Source: Stictocephala bisonia (Eukaryota; Arthropoda; Insecta; Hemiptera; Membracidae). Taken from it: 64,000 bases of DNA. The notes beneath the pieces were generated by a model. The model did not search any database. It saw only the letters and a program-made list of their open reading frames with translations, and was not told the origin of the DNA. The position numbers and the translations under genes are program-made. Shown here one piece after another: positions 50,310-62,491 of this stretch; position 1 is the stretch's first letter; the number at the start of each line of letters is the position of its first letter. Location of the stretch: assembly GCA_035578905.1 (NCBI GenBank), contig JAQJVL010000057.1, positions 2,914,001 to 2,978,000 on the forward strand, written 5' to 3'.

Positions 50310-51210
50310 GAAGAGAAATCCACACATTAAGAAAGTTACAGGGATAGACGATTTTGACATAGGTATCATAAGAAGGACAGTTCATGAGCTCTATAACATA
50401 AGTGAGTATCCAGCTTGCGTCAAGATTAAATAATTTTAAAGACAAAATAATGATTTTATGGGCTGCTAAAGTTTGTTGAGGAACATCCTGAATAGTATTA
50501 GTTTTAAATACAAATAAATGTAATGATGGAAGATGATTCCTTATGGAAAGAACAGACATATCTGGTGCTAGGTTAACTTTCTTGTGAAAATAAAAGAAGA
50601 ACTTGGACAATGCTATATCTTAACAAGACCTGGGTCAGCCAAAATCATTGTAAAAAGTTCTTTTGACAGAGTTCAGACCATAAGGGTAGTCCCAATGTAC
50701 CTTAAGTTTTTGTCTCATAATTTGCCATGCAGGGTTGGAGCATCATAGATTTATAAATGGGGCCAAATTGATTTTTCAAAGTAAGAAGGAAAAAAGTATG
50801 ACAGACTGCCGTCAGGAAATGAACAGCAATATTTTTAAAGAGTGGTGTACCAATATATTCCATAGCTTGAGAGAAGTCTGCATGGATATGCCAGTAATGG
50901 ATTTTGCCAGTTACCCCTCTAAATACACCGAACATATGCCTAACAGTAAGAGCAGGAAAGATGACACCATCCTTGTCAGGAAGAAAAAGTATTCCTTACA
51001 ACCCCATATAAATTACGCTTGAACCTTTATCAATTGTAAAACACTTCCTAATGGGCCATGAAGTGATTCGATAACCACCTCATAATTGTCACTACAACCC
51101 ATTTGGGCTGAAATAAAATGGGTGGTAGCAGATAAAAATAAAGCTTTGAAAATAAGTGATGTTAGTCAGTTGATGAAAGAAGGTTTACGACATATAACCA
51201 TCTGGTAAGA
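50310..51210 (+). pseudogene. IS630/Tc1-like (DDE_3) transposase relic
   Basis: Read in shifting + strand frames it gives KKVTGIDDFDIGIIRRTVHE, then HRFINGAKLIFQSKKEKSM, then CMDMPVMDFASYPSKY with SKSRKDDTI, then IWAEIKWVVADKNKALKISD. This is the order and spacing of a DDE_3 transposase family frequent in arthropods (N-terminal HTH region, catalytic Asp in the MDNASYH-like box, PIEL-W-KG box). The MDNASYH box reads MDFASYP, and many stops are present. It is old and inactive, within the eRF3 intron. The - strand ORF at 50296-50610 is a shadow. Confidence 0.6.
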
Positions 51211-51503
51211 GTGAGTTGAACATGCTGAGAGATTGCAGGAAGAAGATTGCTTTAAAAAAAGGCATCCGGGACAAAAATGCAGAAGTACTAATTGAGTTGA
51301 AAGGAGGTGAAAATATAGAAGATAGTACGGTACCCTGATGAGGAAAATCAATAAATTATGTAATTAGTACTTATCATTATATATTTACTATATGTAATTT
51401 GGTGGTCAGAAAGGCTAATGAATAAATGACCACAAATAGTACTCTTAAGTAATAAAAAGATCAGGCATTATTAAGATACTGTTTAAATTGAATTAATATG
51501 TTA

Positions 51504-52063
51504 TCTATATCTATAAAATCCAATGTATGTTTGTTTGTCCATCCTTTATGCGCTACCAAACCGTCCAGCCGATCGCCATGAAACTTGGGGAAGTTGTTCT
51601 ATATACCCCAGGGAAGGTTTCTGTCCTATTCCCGTTTCTTTAATCCCTCAGGGCTCCATCCCTTGGACTTCTAAAGTTTCGATGTTAGTCAAATAGCAGG
51701 ATGCATGAAGGTATAATAAGTCAAATATAAAAAGAATATCAGCTGTGGGTTTTTAAATATGTCAAAATTAAATTAAACCATGTGTTAATTTTTTAAACTG
51801 TTTATATTTTTATGTTTTGATTTCTTGTGAAGCTATATTAATTGATTGATTTATTTGATTAACAGCTGTTAAATAAAAACAAATAGAATAAAATTGTGGT
51901 AGGCAAAACTTTCAAAATTAAAAATAATTGAGTACAGTAGTAAACTACACAAAACATCAGCTGTTGTAAATTGGATACTGTGTGAACTGAAAGGTTGCTG
52001 CACATTTCAATGATTCAATCAAAACTCAATATTATGACCGGCGAAGCGGGCAGGTACAGCTAG
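51504..52063 (+). mobile_element. Helitron-like non-autonomous element, copy 3
   Basis: It starts TCTATATCTATAAAATCC after a host A (51503) and ends GGCAGGTACAGCTAG before a host T (52064). Its tail AAGCGGGCAGGTACAGCTAG matches the reverse complement of copy 1. It has no coding capacity. Confidence 0.7.
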
Positions 52064-53965
52064 TGTTAAATAAGAGACATACATGTTCCTTATTTTATTA
52101 GTTAAATTTGAATACTTTTTCCAAAAAATTTGTAAAATTGTATTAAACTACTAGTGTTTGGAATAATTTTACTAATAATATACCAGTTGATGTGATAGAA
52201 ATGAATTATTTGTTTTTGAATTTAAAAAAAGGTGAAAGTGGAGTTACTTAGGATATAAATAAATAAAAAATTCCAGGATAGCCAAAATATATTTAAAATA
52301 TAAAAATAAATATATTTGTGAAATAATATTCATATTTTTTTTACGATTTACAGATCAACCCTTCCAATTTCCAGTGGCAAATAAATCATGTTGATGTAAT
52401 AAAGTTTAATAGCAGAATATAGCTTCATATATATGGTGGGGGTTGAGCAATAATACTCGTATAAAAACAGCTAAATTTAGCTGTGTTTCTTTAGTTTAGG
52501 AAACAAAACAAGCATACTACTATATCCAGTAATTTTTCTCTTTTCAACTGGTGTATAAACCATGTTCAAATTGTTAATAGATATATAAAGATTAATAGTG
52601 GAAAAGTGCAACTGGGCTAAATGTAGCTGTGTTCCGGTACAAGGGTTAAACAGCATTAGCTATGATGTGTTTGTAAAACAATTTTGTAAGGTATTAACTT
52701 AAAACTTAATTGAAATTTTAAAATAGACTCAATAATACTGATATTTTTATCCAGTATCATGTATAGGATTGAGAGAAAAATTGGGAATTTTAAATATTAA
52801 GCCTATATTTGAGGATTATTGAAGTGATCAGATATTCTAACCACTTTGTCCTTAGTTTCCGTCCCGTGGGAATCTATTCTCCATAAGACTAATGTTAAAT
52901 TTATTTAAATCAAGCAAATTAAATAGTGTTTATCCATTAGCTAGTTTGAATGTTTACACATTTTCAATATTGATTGCCTATTGGTTTTTCCAATTTGTTG
53001 TTGTTTATGTTTTAAATAATTTTTGACGTTAGAACAGTTTTAAGTAAGTGTATCACAAACATTAAAATAAATAATTACAGTACACCATGCAATAACATTC
53101 TCTTTTACTATTCATTCAGAATGATGTATCAAACACAATTTTATTGAATAAAATGCATAACAAATTAGATCCCCCTTTGACATTGGTCTTATGAAGAGAA
53201 GATCCAAAATGGCAAACCCTCCCCTCCCCCTGAAAGACATGTTGCTCATTTGCTTGTTTGAACTTGAAATTAGCATAAATTTATACTAAATACATGTTCA
53301 AACATGAAATCAGTTATGCCTTTAAACCTAAGGTCTAGGGTCTATTTCCGAATGTCCCAGTATAAGATAAAACATTATCTATTAAGTCTAGAACTATACT
53401 AAACTTATAACCAAACCTTAATTACCTTTTAAATAGTCACTTGGTGACCTGCAAGAAAATTGTAAGTGTTATTGTTTTTAATTATCACTCAGCGACGTCC
53501 AGTTTGTAGGTTAAGGTTAAGTTGGTTGGTTATGTTAGGTTACAACGTAAGTACTTCCACCGTGGGTTGTTAGGTTAGGTCAGGATGAAATAGATATTGT
53601 TAGATAGCAGTTTACTGGATACATGAGAACTTGCTACTTTGTTTGACGATTAGTCACTTATAAATGCGAGGATATTCCGAAAAAGACCACAGGTCTAGAA
53701 ATATTAAGTAATTTATAATTACTTTATTTTAAAGAACAGAATTGAAAAGCATAATTGACTGACAGTTATTTTTTTTTTTATTTCAAAAAAGTGAAATAGC
53801 ATATGATATAACAATCCTCTTATGTATGTTTTAAAATGTCTATTTAAGAGAAATAAAAACTATAAAAAAATAAAATATGTTGCTCAGATTGAAGAATAAG
53901 TCAATATGCACCTTTTGTTGAAAATGTAAACGGTGAAAGTAAATGTAATGCACTTAATTCATATT
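52064..53965. other. eRF3 intron, unassigned, with a degenerate repeat
   Basis: About 52350-52500 and 52540-52650 are diverged tandem copies. They share AAACCATGTT / AAATCATGTT and TAGCTGTGTT phrases, and the second ends CCGGTACAAGGGTTAA, a TTAA-transposon-like tip. GGTTAGGTT phrases cluster at 53510-53585. Confidence 0.4.
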
Positions 53966-54450
53966 TCTACTTATTTTAATCTTTTAAATAGGTGTGTTCA
54001 GAGTAAAGTAAGAACCCACCAACCCCTCGCCCATACAAATCCGCCTGCTGCAGAAGTGGAGGTCTGAATGGACCCTCCCCTCTCCCCTGAGATGAAGAGA
54101 CTTTTCACGAATTAAGGATAGAAATAGTTATTAAGCCGAAAAAAAACCTAAGAGTTACGCAGAAATTTAAGATAAGAAAAACATTTATTCTATTTAGTCT
54201 AGTGAAGTAATACTAACAAAGAAACCTTTTATTTTTATAGTCACACTTGTGCGCAAGAAATTTGGTAAGTAGTGTATTGATATTAATTTATCACTCAGAA
54301 TCGTCTGTAAAGGTTAGTTCATATGTTATTTTATGGCTTTCAAATCATATAAGTTTATTCGAAATTGTTTTAATTTTGTATGTCGTATAATATGATTATA
54401 ACTGTGAGTTCATGTTTTAAACATGTTTTAAATGATTATATTAAATTGTA
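53966..54450 (+). pseudogene. Decayed tandem duplicate of eRF3 exon 2
   Basis: The stretch TTCTACTTATTTTAATC, with its TTTTAAATAG acceptor, and the coding-like sequence after it repeat the real exon at 54486, offset by 494 bp. Recognisable shared pieces are CCGCCTGCTGCAGA, GATGAAGA and GAAATAGTTATTAAGCCGAA. The downstream intron sequence is copied too. Frame-disrupting deletions and stops mean it cannot replace the real exon, but the acceptor site is intact. Confidence 0.85.
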
Positions 54451-54485
54451 TCATTTTTTTCTACTTATTTTAATCTTTTAAATAG

Positions 54486-54746
54486 GTGTTCCAGCAGTAG
54501 AAGTGGAAGAACCCCCAGGGGCGCCAAGCCCCCCTCCGCCCACATCAGAACCGCCTGCTGCAGACAGCTGGGAGGCTGCTGATGATAGTGACCCTCTGCC
54601 CCCACTCCTCACACCTGAAGATGAAGAACTTTTGGACGAATTAGAGGAAGAAATAGTTATTAAGCCGAAGAAAAAACCTAAGAGTAGCGCAGAAGAATTT
54701 AAGAGTAAGAAAGAACACGTTAATGTCGTCATCATTGGTCATGTAG
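54486..54746 (+). CDS. eRF3: eRF3, second coding exon
   Basis: The acceptor TTTTAAATAG precedes G at 54486. The split Gly codon joins exon 1 in phase (NG|VPAVEVEE). The exon encodes a Pro-rich stretch (GAPSPPPPTSEPPAADS), an acidic helix-forming segment (TPEDEELLDELEEEIV), a Lys-rich linker (KPKKKPKSSAEEFKSKKEH), and VNVVIIGHV. The last leads into the first GTP-binding motif (GHVDAGKST in the family), cut after one base of the Asp codon at GTAG|GTGAGT. All later GTPase and beta-barrel exons lie beyond 64000, so this intron exceeds 9.2 kb. Confidence 0.92.
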
Positions 54747-54990
54747 GTGAGTAATACACAAAGAAACCTGTTATATTTTTATAGCACACTTGTGGCCAGT
54801 AATGTTGGTAAGTGAAGTGTCATAGAACAATAAGTTTTTCAATAAAAGCGTCTGTAAGGTAGTTCATATGTTATTTTGATTCTTTTCAAATCATATAAAG
54901 TTTATCGAAATTGATCATTTATAATTTTTGTACTATCTTATAATACTGTTCTATAAAACCTGTGAGTTTCACTTGTTTTTAATCATTGTT

Positions 54991-56217
54991 TTTAATGATT
55001 GTAGTTTTAATTGTATCAGGTGTTATTTGCATATTTACAGTACCAGAAGTTTTAGCAATGATTAAAATGGTATCTTGAGTGGGTCTTTGAGATTGCCAGT
55101 AAAAACTTTCTATTGCAGTACAATTAAACCTAAAACTTTAAGAAACTGAACCAAATAAATATCTTAAATCAACAAGACCTCGGTTGAACCATAAAGAGGC
55201 AGTTCTGAAATATTTGTTTCAAGTTGTACATTCATTGTTATAAATGGTGTAATGACTTAAGAGAAGAGTCATTAGTAATGAGCAAGGTCACTGACCTATA
55301 AAAGATAAGGACACTCTATCTCAGAATAAAGATAAGAACCCTTATTAATAATAAACACTTCTGATAACTAATTTTCAAACTTCACTAAGCAAGTGCTCGC
55401 TGGAATTGTTAACAGCTGTAGATTTTTTAGATAATGTGAATTGTTATGATCAAAGTTTTAGTTTTATGATAATTTACTCATTTATAATTTCAGATTCTGA
55501 TTATTATCCAAATTAAAGTGTTATAATAAGAGGCAATACAACCCCCCCACTTACAGTTAGGGAATTGTAAGAGCCATTCTTTTTAAAATGGTACTCAAAG
55601 AGGAAAATGAAAAAAAAATATCTTAAATTGTAACCTACTAAATAAGTAACTGGTGTGGGATGCTACAGATAAACATTTATTTTTAATTGTTTTTCGATTT
55701 TTTTGAGGTTTGTAAACAGCTGTTTGGTGTACATTGGCGTAAGTCAAATTGTGTATGCTTTGATTGTTTTTTGTTTACAACCAACGATCAGCTGATTAGT
55801 TTTGGAAGTTGAGTATATCAAGTCTCTGGTTCATCAGCATTTACATGAACATAATATATTATTAAGATAAGTTTAAGTTTAATATTATTGTAGATTTTGG
55901 ATTACTACTTTGAATCCCGTCCGTTACAAAAAAGGTATTGTAACTAGGTTTTCACAAATACATGTATATTATTGCAAATTTGGGAAAGAAAGGTTGCATA
56001 TGTTATCTATTTACTTTTATTTAAAACATAATTTACAACATTTATTTTGTTTAGTTTTTTGTGTAACGGACGGGATATGTAACGGATGTGACAAATAATA
56101 TCTAACATTAGGAATTCATTTTTATGAGTTTAATGATATAAATTTGCATTACCAATATTATGTGCTATTCAGTAAGGTGTAAGCCCACATTTTATGACTC
56201 AAAATGACTATTCTTAT
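54991..56217. other. eRF3 intron, unassigned
   Basis: AT-rich. It contains three copies of a TCCCGTCCGTTACA-like motif: 55915 (+), 56062 (-) and 56078 (-, diverged). Otherwise nothing is recognised. Confidence 0.5.
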
Positions 56218-56745
56218 TTAACCCTCCCAGCGTCCATTACTTCACCCTTTAATGTCGGCCCCTTTTTAGGTACTTCGCAGAGTTATACATAAAAATGTAT
56301 AACATATACATAAACAATTGAAAATAGCAAGTGTTATATATCAATGAAAACTAGAAGACCTAGGCAATCTTAGAAAAATAGTTTTGTTACATACCTTGTA
56401 TATTGTGTATGTTCTACATGATTATATGCAGAAGTATCCAAAATTTGAAATTTTTTTCTATATTGACACCATGATGATGAAATCCAAAAATCAATTAAAA
56501 GAAAATCCAAGATATAGGTTTTGTTCAAAATGTTATACACAAAAAGAAAATATATACATTATATGGCTTATTGTTTACAAAAGAAAAATTACACTAAAAA
56601 AACTGAACTATATACAGGTTGCTTTTCGCAAACATTTTACTCAGATGAGCTTGAGGATGCCTTCCTTTTCCTACCTCCGTCTATTTTGTCTAGGCCTAGG
56701 TATATGTATATGAGTAGAGGTAGAGGGCCCAGGGTCTATGGGTGT

Positions 56746-56779
<34 letters not shown>

Positions 56780-57294
56780 GTAGGACTTACGTTAGCATCT
56801 GAAGTCTCTAAATCGTCCAAGTCAGGAACGTAGTTGTCATCACTACCCGATGAAAAGTCCAGAAGGGAACTATCGGAAGGAAAGTCTTCAGCTACAATGT
56901 CACTACCACTGTCACTATCATTTTCTTCTAATATCTCTCTTATATCACTGGATTTATCACGTAAATCGTCACCCATTTTGTACAAACATAACAAGTAAAC
57001 AAACAATAACCCACCTTACTACGTCGCATTCACCAAAACACTGACAACAACACTAGAGTTAGTATAAATCAGCTGATTTTTTTCTCCTTGTACAGAACAG
57101 TAGAAAACCAAAGACAACGAAATAGAGTATGATCTCCTCTGTTTTTTGATATGTAATATAATGTTTTACTGTATAAAGTGACGAAATGAGATTGTATTTT
57201 CTAAACGCTTACATGCTGTCGAAAAATCGACAGGTATCACCAGCGGCGCCGCGATTGCTGTCGATTTTTCGACAGGTGACGCTGGGAGTGTTAA
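56218..57294 (-). mobile_element. piggyBac-type element with N-terminal ORF only, 1077 bp
   Basis: TTAA borders (56218-56221, 57291-57294). The tips are CCCTCCCAGCGTC and, from the right, CACTCCCAGCGTC. The right subterminal region has two CTGTCGA-(5-6)-TCGACAG hairpins at 57218-57234 and 57258-57275. It retains only the first part of a transposase gene on the - strand. It lies in the second eRF3 intron. Confidence 0.9.
56671..56976 (-). pseudogene. Truncated piggyBac transposase N-terminus
   Basis: From ATG 56976 it reads MGDDLRDKSSDIREILEEND, followed by Ser/Asp-rich DSGSDIVAEDF and GSDDNYVPDLDD. A run of 11 Asp (a GAT repeat, 56747-56780) and DPGPSTS follow, then a Lys/Arg-rich end and a stop at 56671. 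The acidic N-terminus is of piggyBac type; the catalytic domain is absent. Confidence 0.7.
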
Positions 57295-58567
57295 ATGAAC
57301 TATTTAAAACTCTTTAAAAGTTCATACACTTTTTCTAAAATTAAAATGTTCTTCTGAAATAATGGTGTAACAAAGTAACTTTTGATGATATGAATTAACT
57401 AAAAACAAACAAATCAGTCAGAAAAAAGCACTTGGCTGTAAATCTAGTATAGGTCCCAACAATTGTTAGTGTAAATGTAGAACTAAGTTTCTTAAAGACC
57501 TTTCGAGGATGGCCTCTTTTTTCAAAAACTTGATGGAAAAATGCTATGCACAAATGAAGGCAAAATGAAATGAAAAATAGAGATTACTTAGATAAGGACA
57601 TAGAAAGATAAAGAAGCTTCAATATATGTTGAAAAGCAAGAAAGAATTACGATCCTAAGATGATGGAGAAGTATAGAGTAAAAAAGCAATTTAGTAAAAA
57701 AAAAGCAGCTGAAGAAAAAAGTTAGGAAAGACATGGGAAAGAAATATATTAAACATGGCTGGTTCTTATTTATATAATCAGACTAAGAAAGGCTGTTGAC
57801 ATAATTAAATGTTCACTTCCTCACAGTTCTGTTAAAAAGCTGGCTGTAATCCAGAATTTCATCAATGACTCTGAAAAATCTTGATTGGTTAAGTATTTAT
57901 CCAATCCAATGTAAAGGGGGCGTTTTATTAAAGAGGAAATATTTAAGTTGTTCTTTATTTTTAGAAGAGGAATAACATTTGTCATGAAGCTCCAGAAAAA
58001 ATAATCCAAATAACAAATTTGGAAAAAGAGTGACAAAATCTGAAAAAATACATATACTAGAAATCTTAGCTTGGTACAAAAAAAAACACTTTTTAATTAC
58101 TACGAATTAAGCATAAGAACTTGTTAAAACAGATAGCAAAGATCCTAATGTTTCTAAAAGAAAATTGTATCAAATCCACACTGACCACAAATTACCTGTT
58201 TCAAAGATGCAACATGATATGTGCGTTTTTAAATATTATGTAAATTTACCTTCAATTTATTATAATTGCACTGACTAAACATTTTGAGGGTAAGGGTACA
58301 AATACCTTTTTGTTAAGATATAAAATATTCAGTATTTATACAATCAAATTTTGTCTAAATTAATGAAAAAGTCAGGAAAAATTGTTTCTTTTACTTTGTA
58401 AATGATTTCAACTATTAAAATAGAAATTTTTGTGTGGCAGTTTTGTTTTCTTAACTAATACTCTATTTATTTAAATATAACCACTTAAAACTTTGAAATT
58501 GCAAGCATTACGGACTATAAAACAAGTTAAAGTGAACTTGTCCCGTCCATTACATGGAGAAAAATAA
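57295..58567. other. eRF3 intron, unassigned
   Basis: AT-rich with no recognisable coding. A TCCCGTCCATTACA motif lies at 58541, 14 bp before the next TTAA element. Confidence 0.45.
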
Positions 58568-59567
58568 TTAACCCTTTTAGTGCCGTGACCTTGAACCTAT
58601 GGTGAAAAGTGCCAAGCAATTCTGAGCAAAAATGTAAGGGTTTACAACAAAAATCATATTAAATTTATTTTTGGTCATAAACCTTTGAAATAAGTTTTAT
58701 TTTGTTTTATGGTTATTATTGCAGCTTTTGATTGTAAATTATTTTAAAATATTGTCTTCCAAGTATTTATAAACTAAAAAAACATGTAAAAAGGATAAAA
58801 ATAAAAAATTTGACTTTGAGTCCATAAAAGTATATTTCATTATTTTTTTATTTTTTCCAGTAATACTGTCTTATAGTGCATCTAAAACTGAACAAAATCA
58901 GTATAACAAATATTACTTTCATGCAAACAATTCCCAATATTTTGCAACATAAAAATATTTTACAATATGATAATTTACTGCAAAAATATATGTTATGGAA
59001 AAAATGTATTCTCTGTATTCTTATAAAAAAACAAAGTTATAAGAAGTAAAATACTATATTAGGAGCCTATTCTATACCTAAAATATGTTGTTAACCATAG
59101 TAATCATAAAGAATAATATAGAAAATAAATTATTACATTACCTTATTGATTGTTCAATTCAGATATTAGAGTGAAAAATCAGGTCTCCTTACTGAAGCAT
59201 TGAATTTATAATTGTTTTTTTACACTTATCATCACAGTTTACTTTATTTCTATCCATTTTACAATAAAAATGATTAAAACTTTGTTTCGAAAACACACGC
59301 AAACACCGCTCGGCACAATGTAAACAAACAACTAGCCCAACTTTGTAAACTAATGAAACATCGATATATCAAAGAGTACATCGAAACATCGATCAAAACA
59401 AGTACTTCGACGCCTTTAGAAGCTGTCTGCATCGTTACTTGCCAGTTAATACAGTAAGGTAGTACTATAAATTAATTAAATACGGATCGATACGCTCCGT
59501 GTCGACGGCATTTTTAGCACAGATTTGCATCGACACGGAGCGTGTCGTACGGCACTAAAAGGGTTAA
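58568..59567. mobile_element. piggyBac-type MITE, 1000 bp
   Basis: TTAA borders (58568-58571, 59564-59567). The tips CCCTTTTAGTGCCGT match perfectly as 15 bp inverted repeats. The right subterminal region carries inverted copies of ACGCTCCGTGTCGA (59488-59502) and TCGACACGGAGCGT (59530-59543). It has no transposase coding. Confidence 0.92.
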
Positions 59568-60054
59568 TATCAAGAAAATTTCATTTTGTATATCTAAAGA
59601 ATGATAGGCATTGTTAAATTTAAGTTATTATGAAACAAGTATTAAAAAATTTCATTCATGAATTGAGCAGAAATTCTGTATCAAAATCAATATGTCAGGT
59701 CATACTTCCTCAGAGAGTCCCGTCTGTTACAATTACAAAAACATGTTTTAACCCATGACAGAAATGTACTTACAAAATAATACTGAAAGTATATGTTATT
59801 AAACTATGTATCACAATTATATTTCCATTCTTTTATTTAGTTTATATAGTCTTTGAAAAAGTGAAGTAATAGTTCAAATGTCTCGTCCGTTACAAAAGAA
59901 TGGCTGAATAGGACATCAGCAAACATACATCGTATAGCATATATCATGTCAGCTACTCATAGAGAGAGAATAACTGGCATTTTGTTGTAAAATATGTTAA
60001 AATACAGAGTAAGTTATTATATCAAAATAACTAAGTTCAATTTTGTGTAGTAGC

Positions 60055-61028
60055 TGCCATAGCTGAAGAAACACTCACAAACAACCTTGCAACCCTTGAA
60101 GAATATTTTAGAACCTGGAAGTTGAATCCTAACCCATCAAAAACCGATGTAGCCTGCTTCCACCTAAGTAATCGACTGGCTAATCGAAAATTAAACATCT
60201 TTCTAAATGGTGTAAAATTCCACCACAATGATCATCCACAGTATCTGGGAGTAATGTTAGATCGATCGCTGACATTTAAAAGCCATCTTCAAAAAACAGC
60301 AGCTAAAATTAAAACCAGGTCAAATGAACTACATCATATTGCTGGAACAACTTGGGGAGCCAACGCACACGTCCTGTGTACTACTGCTTTGTCACTGGTT
60401 TATTCAACTCCTGAATATAGTGCTCCCGTATGGCTAAATAGCGCACATACAAAAGCGATTGATGTCCAACTTAATAGTGCCATGAGAGCTTAGTGTTACT
60501 CTCATGGCAACTCCACTACCTTGGCTCCCAGTGCTGTGCAATTTAGTTCCTCCAGATATAAGACGTCAGGAGGCACTACGTAAAGAATGCAATAAGATCT
60601 TGAATGCCCCGCACCTCCCTATTACCCAGGATCTCCCACGTCAGAATGGTCGCTTTAAATCTCGAAACCCACCTCTACGTACTGCTTTCCAGTTGAGCAG
60701 AGCCTCAACTGGAAAGCACTATGGCTAGTGCTTTTCAAATACTAGCCATAGCGTGGAATAGTTTTGATGGACAAATAAGTTCCTTATTAATGATCCATCT
60801 ATACCTGTAGGTGGGATGAACCTCCCTTGTAGGGAGTGAACATTATTGAATTGGTTCCGAACTGGAGTGGGCAGATGTAACTACTGGGAATTGATAGTAG
60901 ATCAGTCATGTGATTACGGGGAGTCTATCCAAACAATGGATCACGTAGTTTCGGAGGGATTAGCTAGCATAAATAAAATTAGTGAGGCAGGTCTTAAATG
61001 GCTTGATGGACTGGATTTAGCTTTATGA
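60055..61028 (+). pseudogene. LINE reverse transcriptase C-terminal fragment
   Basis: The frame EETLTNNLATLEEYFRTWKL, NPSKTDVACFHLSNRLAN, HPQYLGVMLDRSLTFKSHL, TTWGANAHVL and APVWLNSAHTKAIDVQLNSA is the region after the catalytic ADD box of jockey-like LINE reverse transcriptases. A frameshift at 60491 leads to TPLPWLPVLCNLVPPDIRRQ. After a gap, FRTGVGRCNYW and DHVV..., ending WLDGLDLAL at 61028, form the usual C-terminus. It is 5'-truncated, internally deleted and dead. Confidence 0.8.
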
Positions 61029-61955
61029 CAGGAGATCATTTGTTATTTATTTTAAATTTTTATTATAGTGTAATGACTTTGATTTTCTGTCTAACTATAA
61101 AACTCAGCTGTTAAATACTTTTAAATTTAAAAAAAAAAAATAGTAATGGTAGCTGACATAAAACCATGATATATATACTAAGCTCAATATATCTCCCGTC
61201 ATAAGACCAAATCCATCTTCTTTAGCCATTTCTAGGCTTCCTGGCTAGCCAAATGAGTTTGATCATCCATCCAGGTAAAACTTACAATGAGCAGTTGTTA
61301 ACAGAGTGGTGCAACATTCGACTTGCGACTCCACAGTCACAAAATCGGTTTTCTGTCTGCCTCATCTTATCTCCCAGTAGTTGTGCCAACTTACATGAGT
61401 ATGGAAGCAATCAATCAAAAGCCATTCTCCCCTGTTTTGTAAGTAGTTCTTTAGATCAGTCTTTTACAAGGATTTAGTTCAGTGATCAATTGATTGGTGG
61501 GGTGTCGCCATTTTGAACAGGGCGGGCCACGTGGTTGGTGTTGCCCCTCTATTGCAGAACTTGTTTGACGAGTCTTGACTATATAGCCGAGAGGTTATAT
61601 TGCCACAGCAGTCTCAGAGATACCACTGAGGATACTATATCACAGCATGGACAAAATGTTTGGTGATGTAAAAAACACCTTGACGCAATCATTACCAAAA
61701 GTTTTAGTTATTAGTAAGGATTTAGTTATGTTCATTAAATGATTACCTTATTGTCAACCAGCTGGTATTCATCATTAATTAGCCTTTTTGGTATGATTGG
61801 CGAGGAGGGGTGGTTTTTCTTACAACACATCATTTTACACAGCCTATATGTACAGAGTGATAATTATTTAGAACAGGGGCCTTGGCTTTTTTGGCTCTAA
61901 ATTTATTCAATAGTAGAAAATAACTACTAAACAAAAAATAATTATTTTTGTCACT
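61029..61955. other. eRF3 intron, unassigned
   Basis: Contains a less AT-rich patch at 61190-61640 with no consistent frame; the 74-codon ORF at 61253 has no recognised motif. Confidence 0.4.
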
Positions 61956-62491
61956 AGAAAAGCTGGGAAAATTACGAAAATGAGAAGAAATAGTCAATTT
62001 AAAAAAAAAAAAAAAACTGTAAATATAGCATTGAGAGTACTTAAATTATGTGGAATTTTGTCCTAATTATGAATATGGCAAGGGTTTGTAATCGGACAAT
62101 TACTTGTACCAATATCAATAAGGTTACGTTTTATTAGGATATGCCTAGGTTGGTTATGGTTAGGTTTTGTAAGGTTAGGTAGATTACTTAAGTTTAGTTA
62201 TGTTTGGTCTGGTAAGGTAATGTAGGTTACTTTCTACTTATTTAGGTTAGGCTGGTTTTATTAGGTTAGTTTTTGCTAACAAAATGTAACCTAATATACC
62301 TAACACTCTACCGAACATAACCTTACTGAAACTAGCACATTTTCTGTGTGAACACACTTAGTCCGATAGCAAAAACCCTATACAAAAAAATCAGGATAAC
62401 ATTTTCTATAATTTGAGGATCCATATTGCTATAATTACTAACAAATATTTGTCCGTTTTTCCACATGTTAGAAATTTTCCCAGCTTTTCTG
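61956..62491. repeat. Diverged foldback element, about 536 bp
   Basis: The outer ends are AGAAAAGCTGGGAAAATT and its reverse complement. Inside, AATATGG, AGGGTTT-ATCGGAC and TAAGGTTA blocks also match in inverted order. The centre is rich in GGTTAGGT on the left side and AACCTAA on the right. It is probably an old inverted-repeat MITE; no coding or target duplication is clear. Confidence 0.7.

Noticed and set aside
54478..54735. - strand Ser/Gly-rich ORF opposite eRF3 exon 2.
   Set aside because: It is the shadow of a real coding exon whose splice sites and protein fit the + strand.
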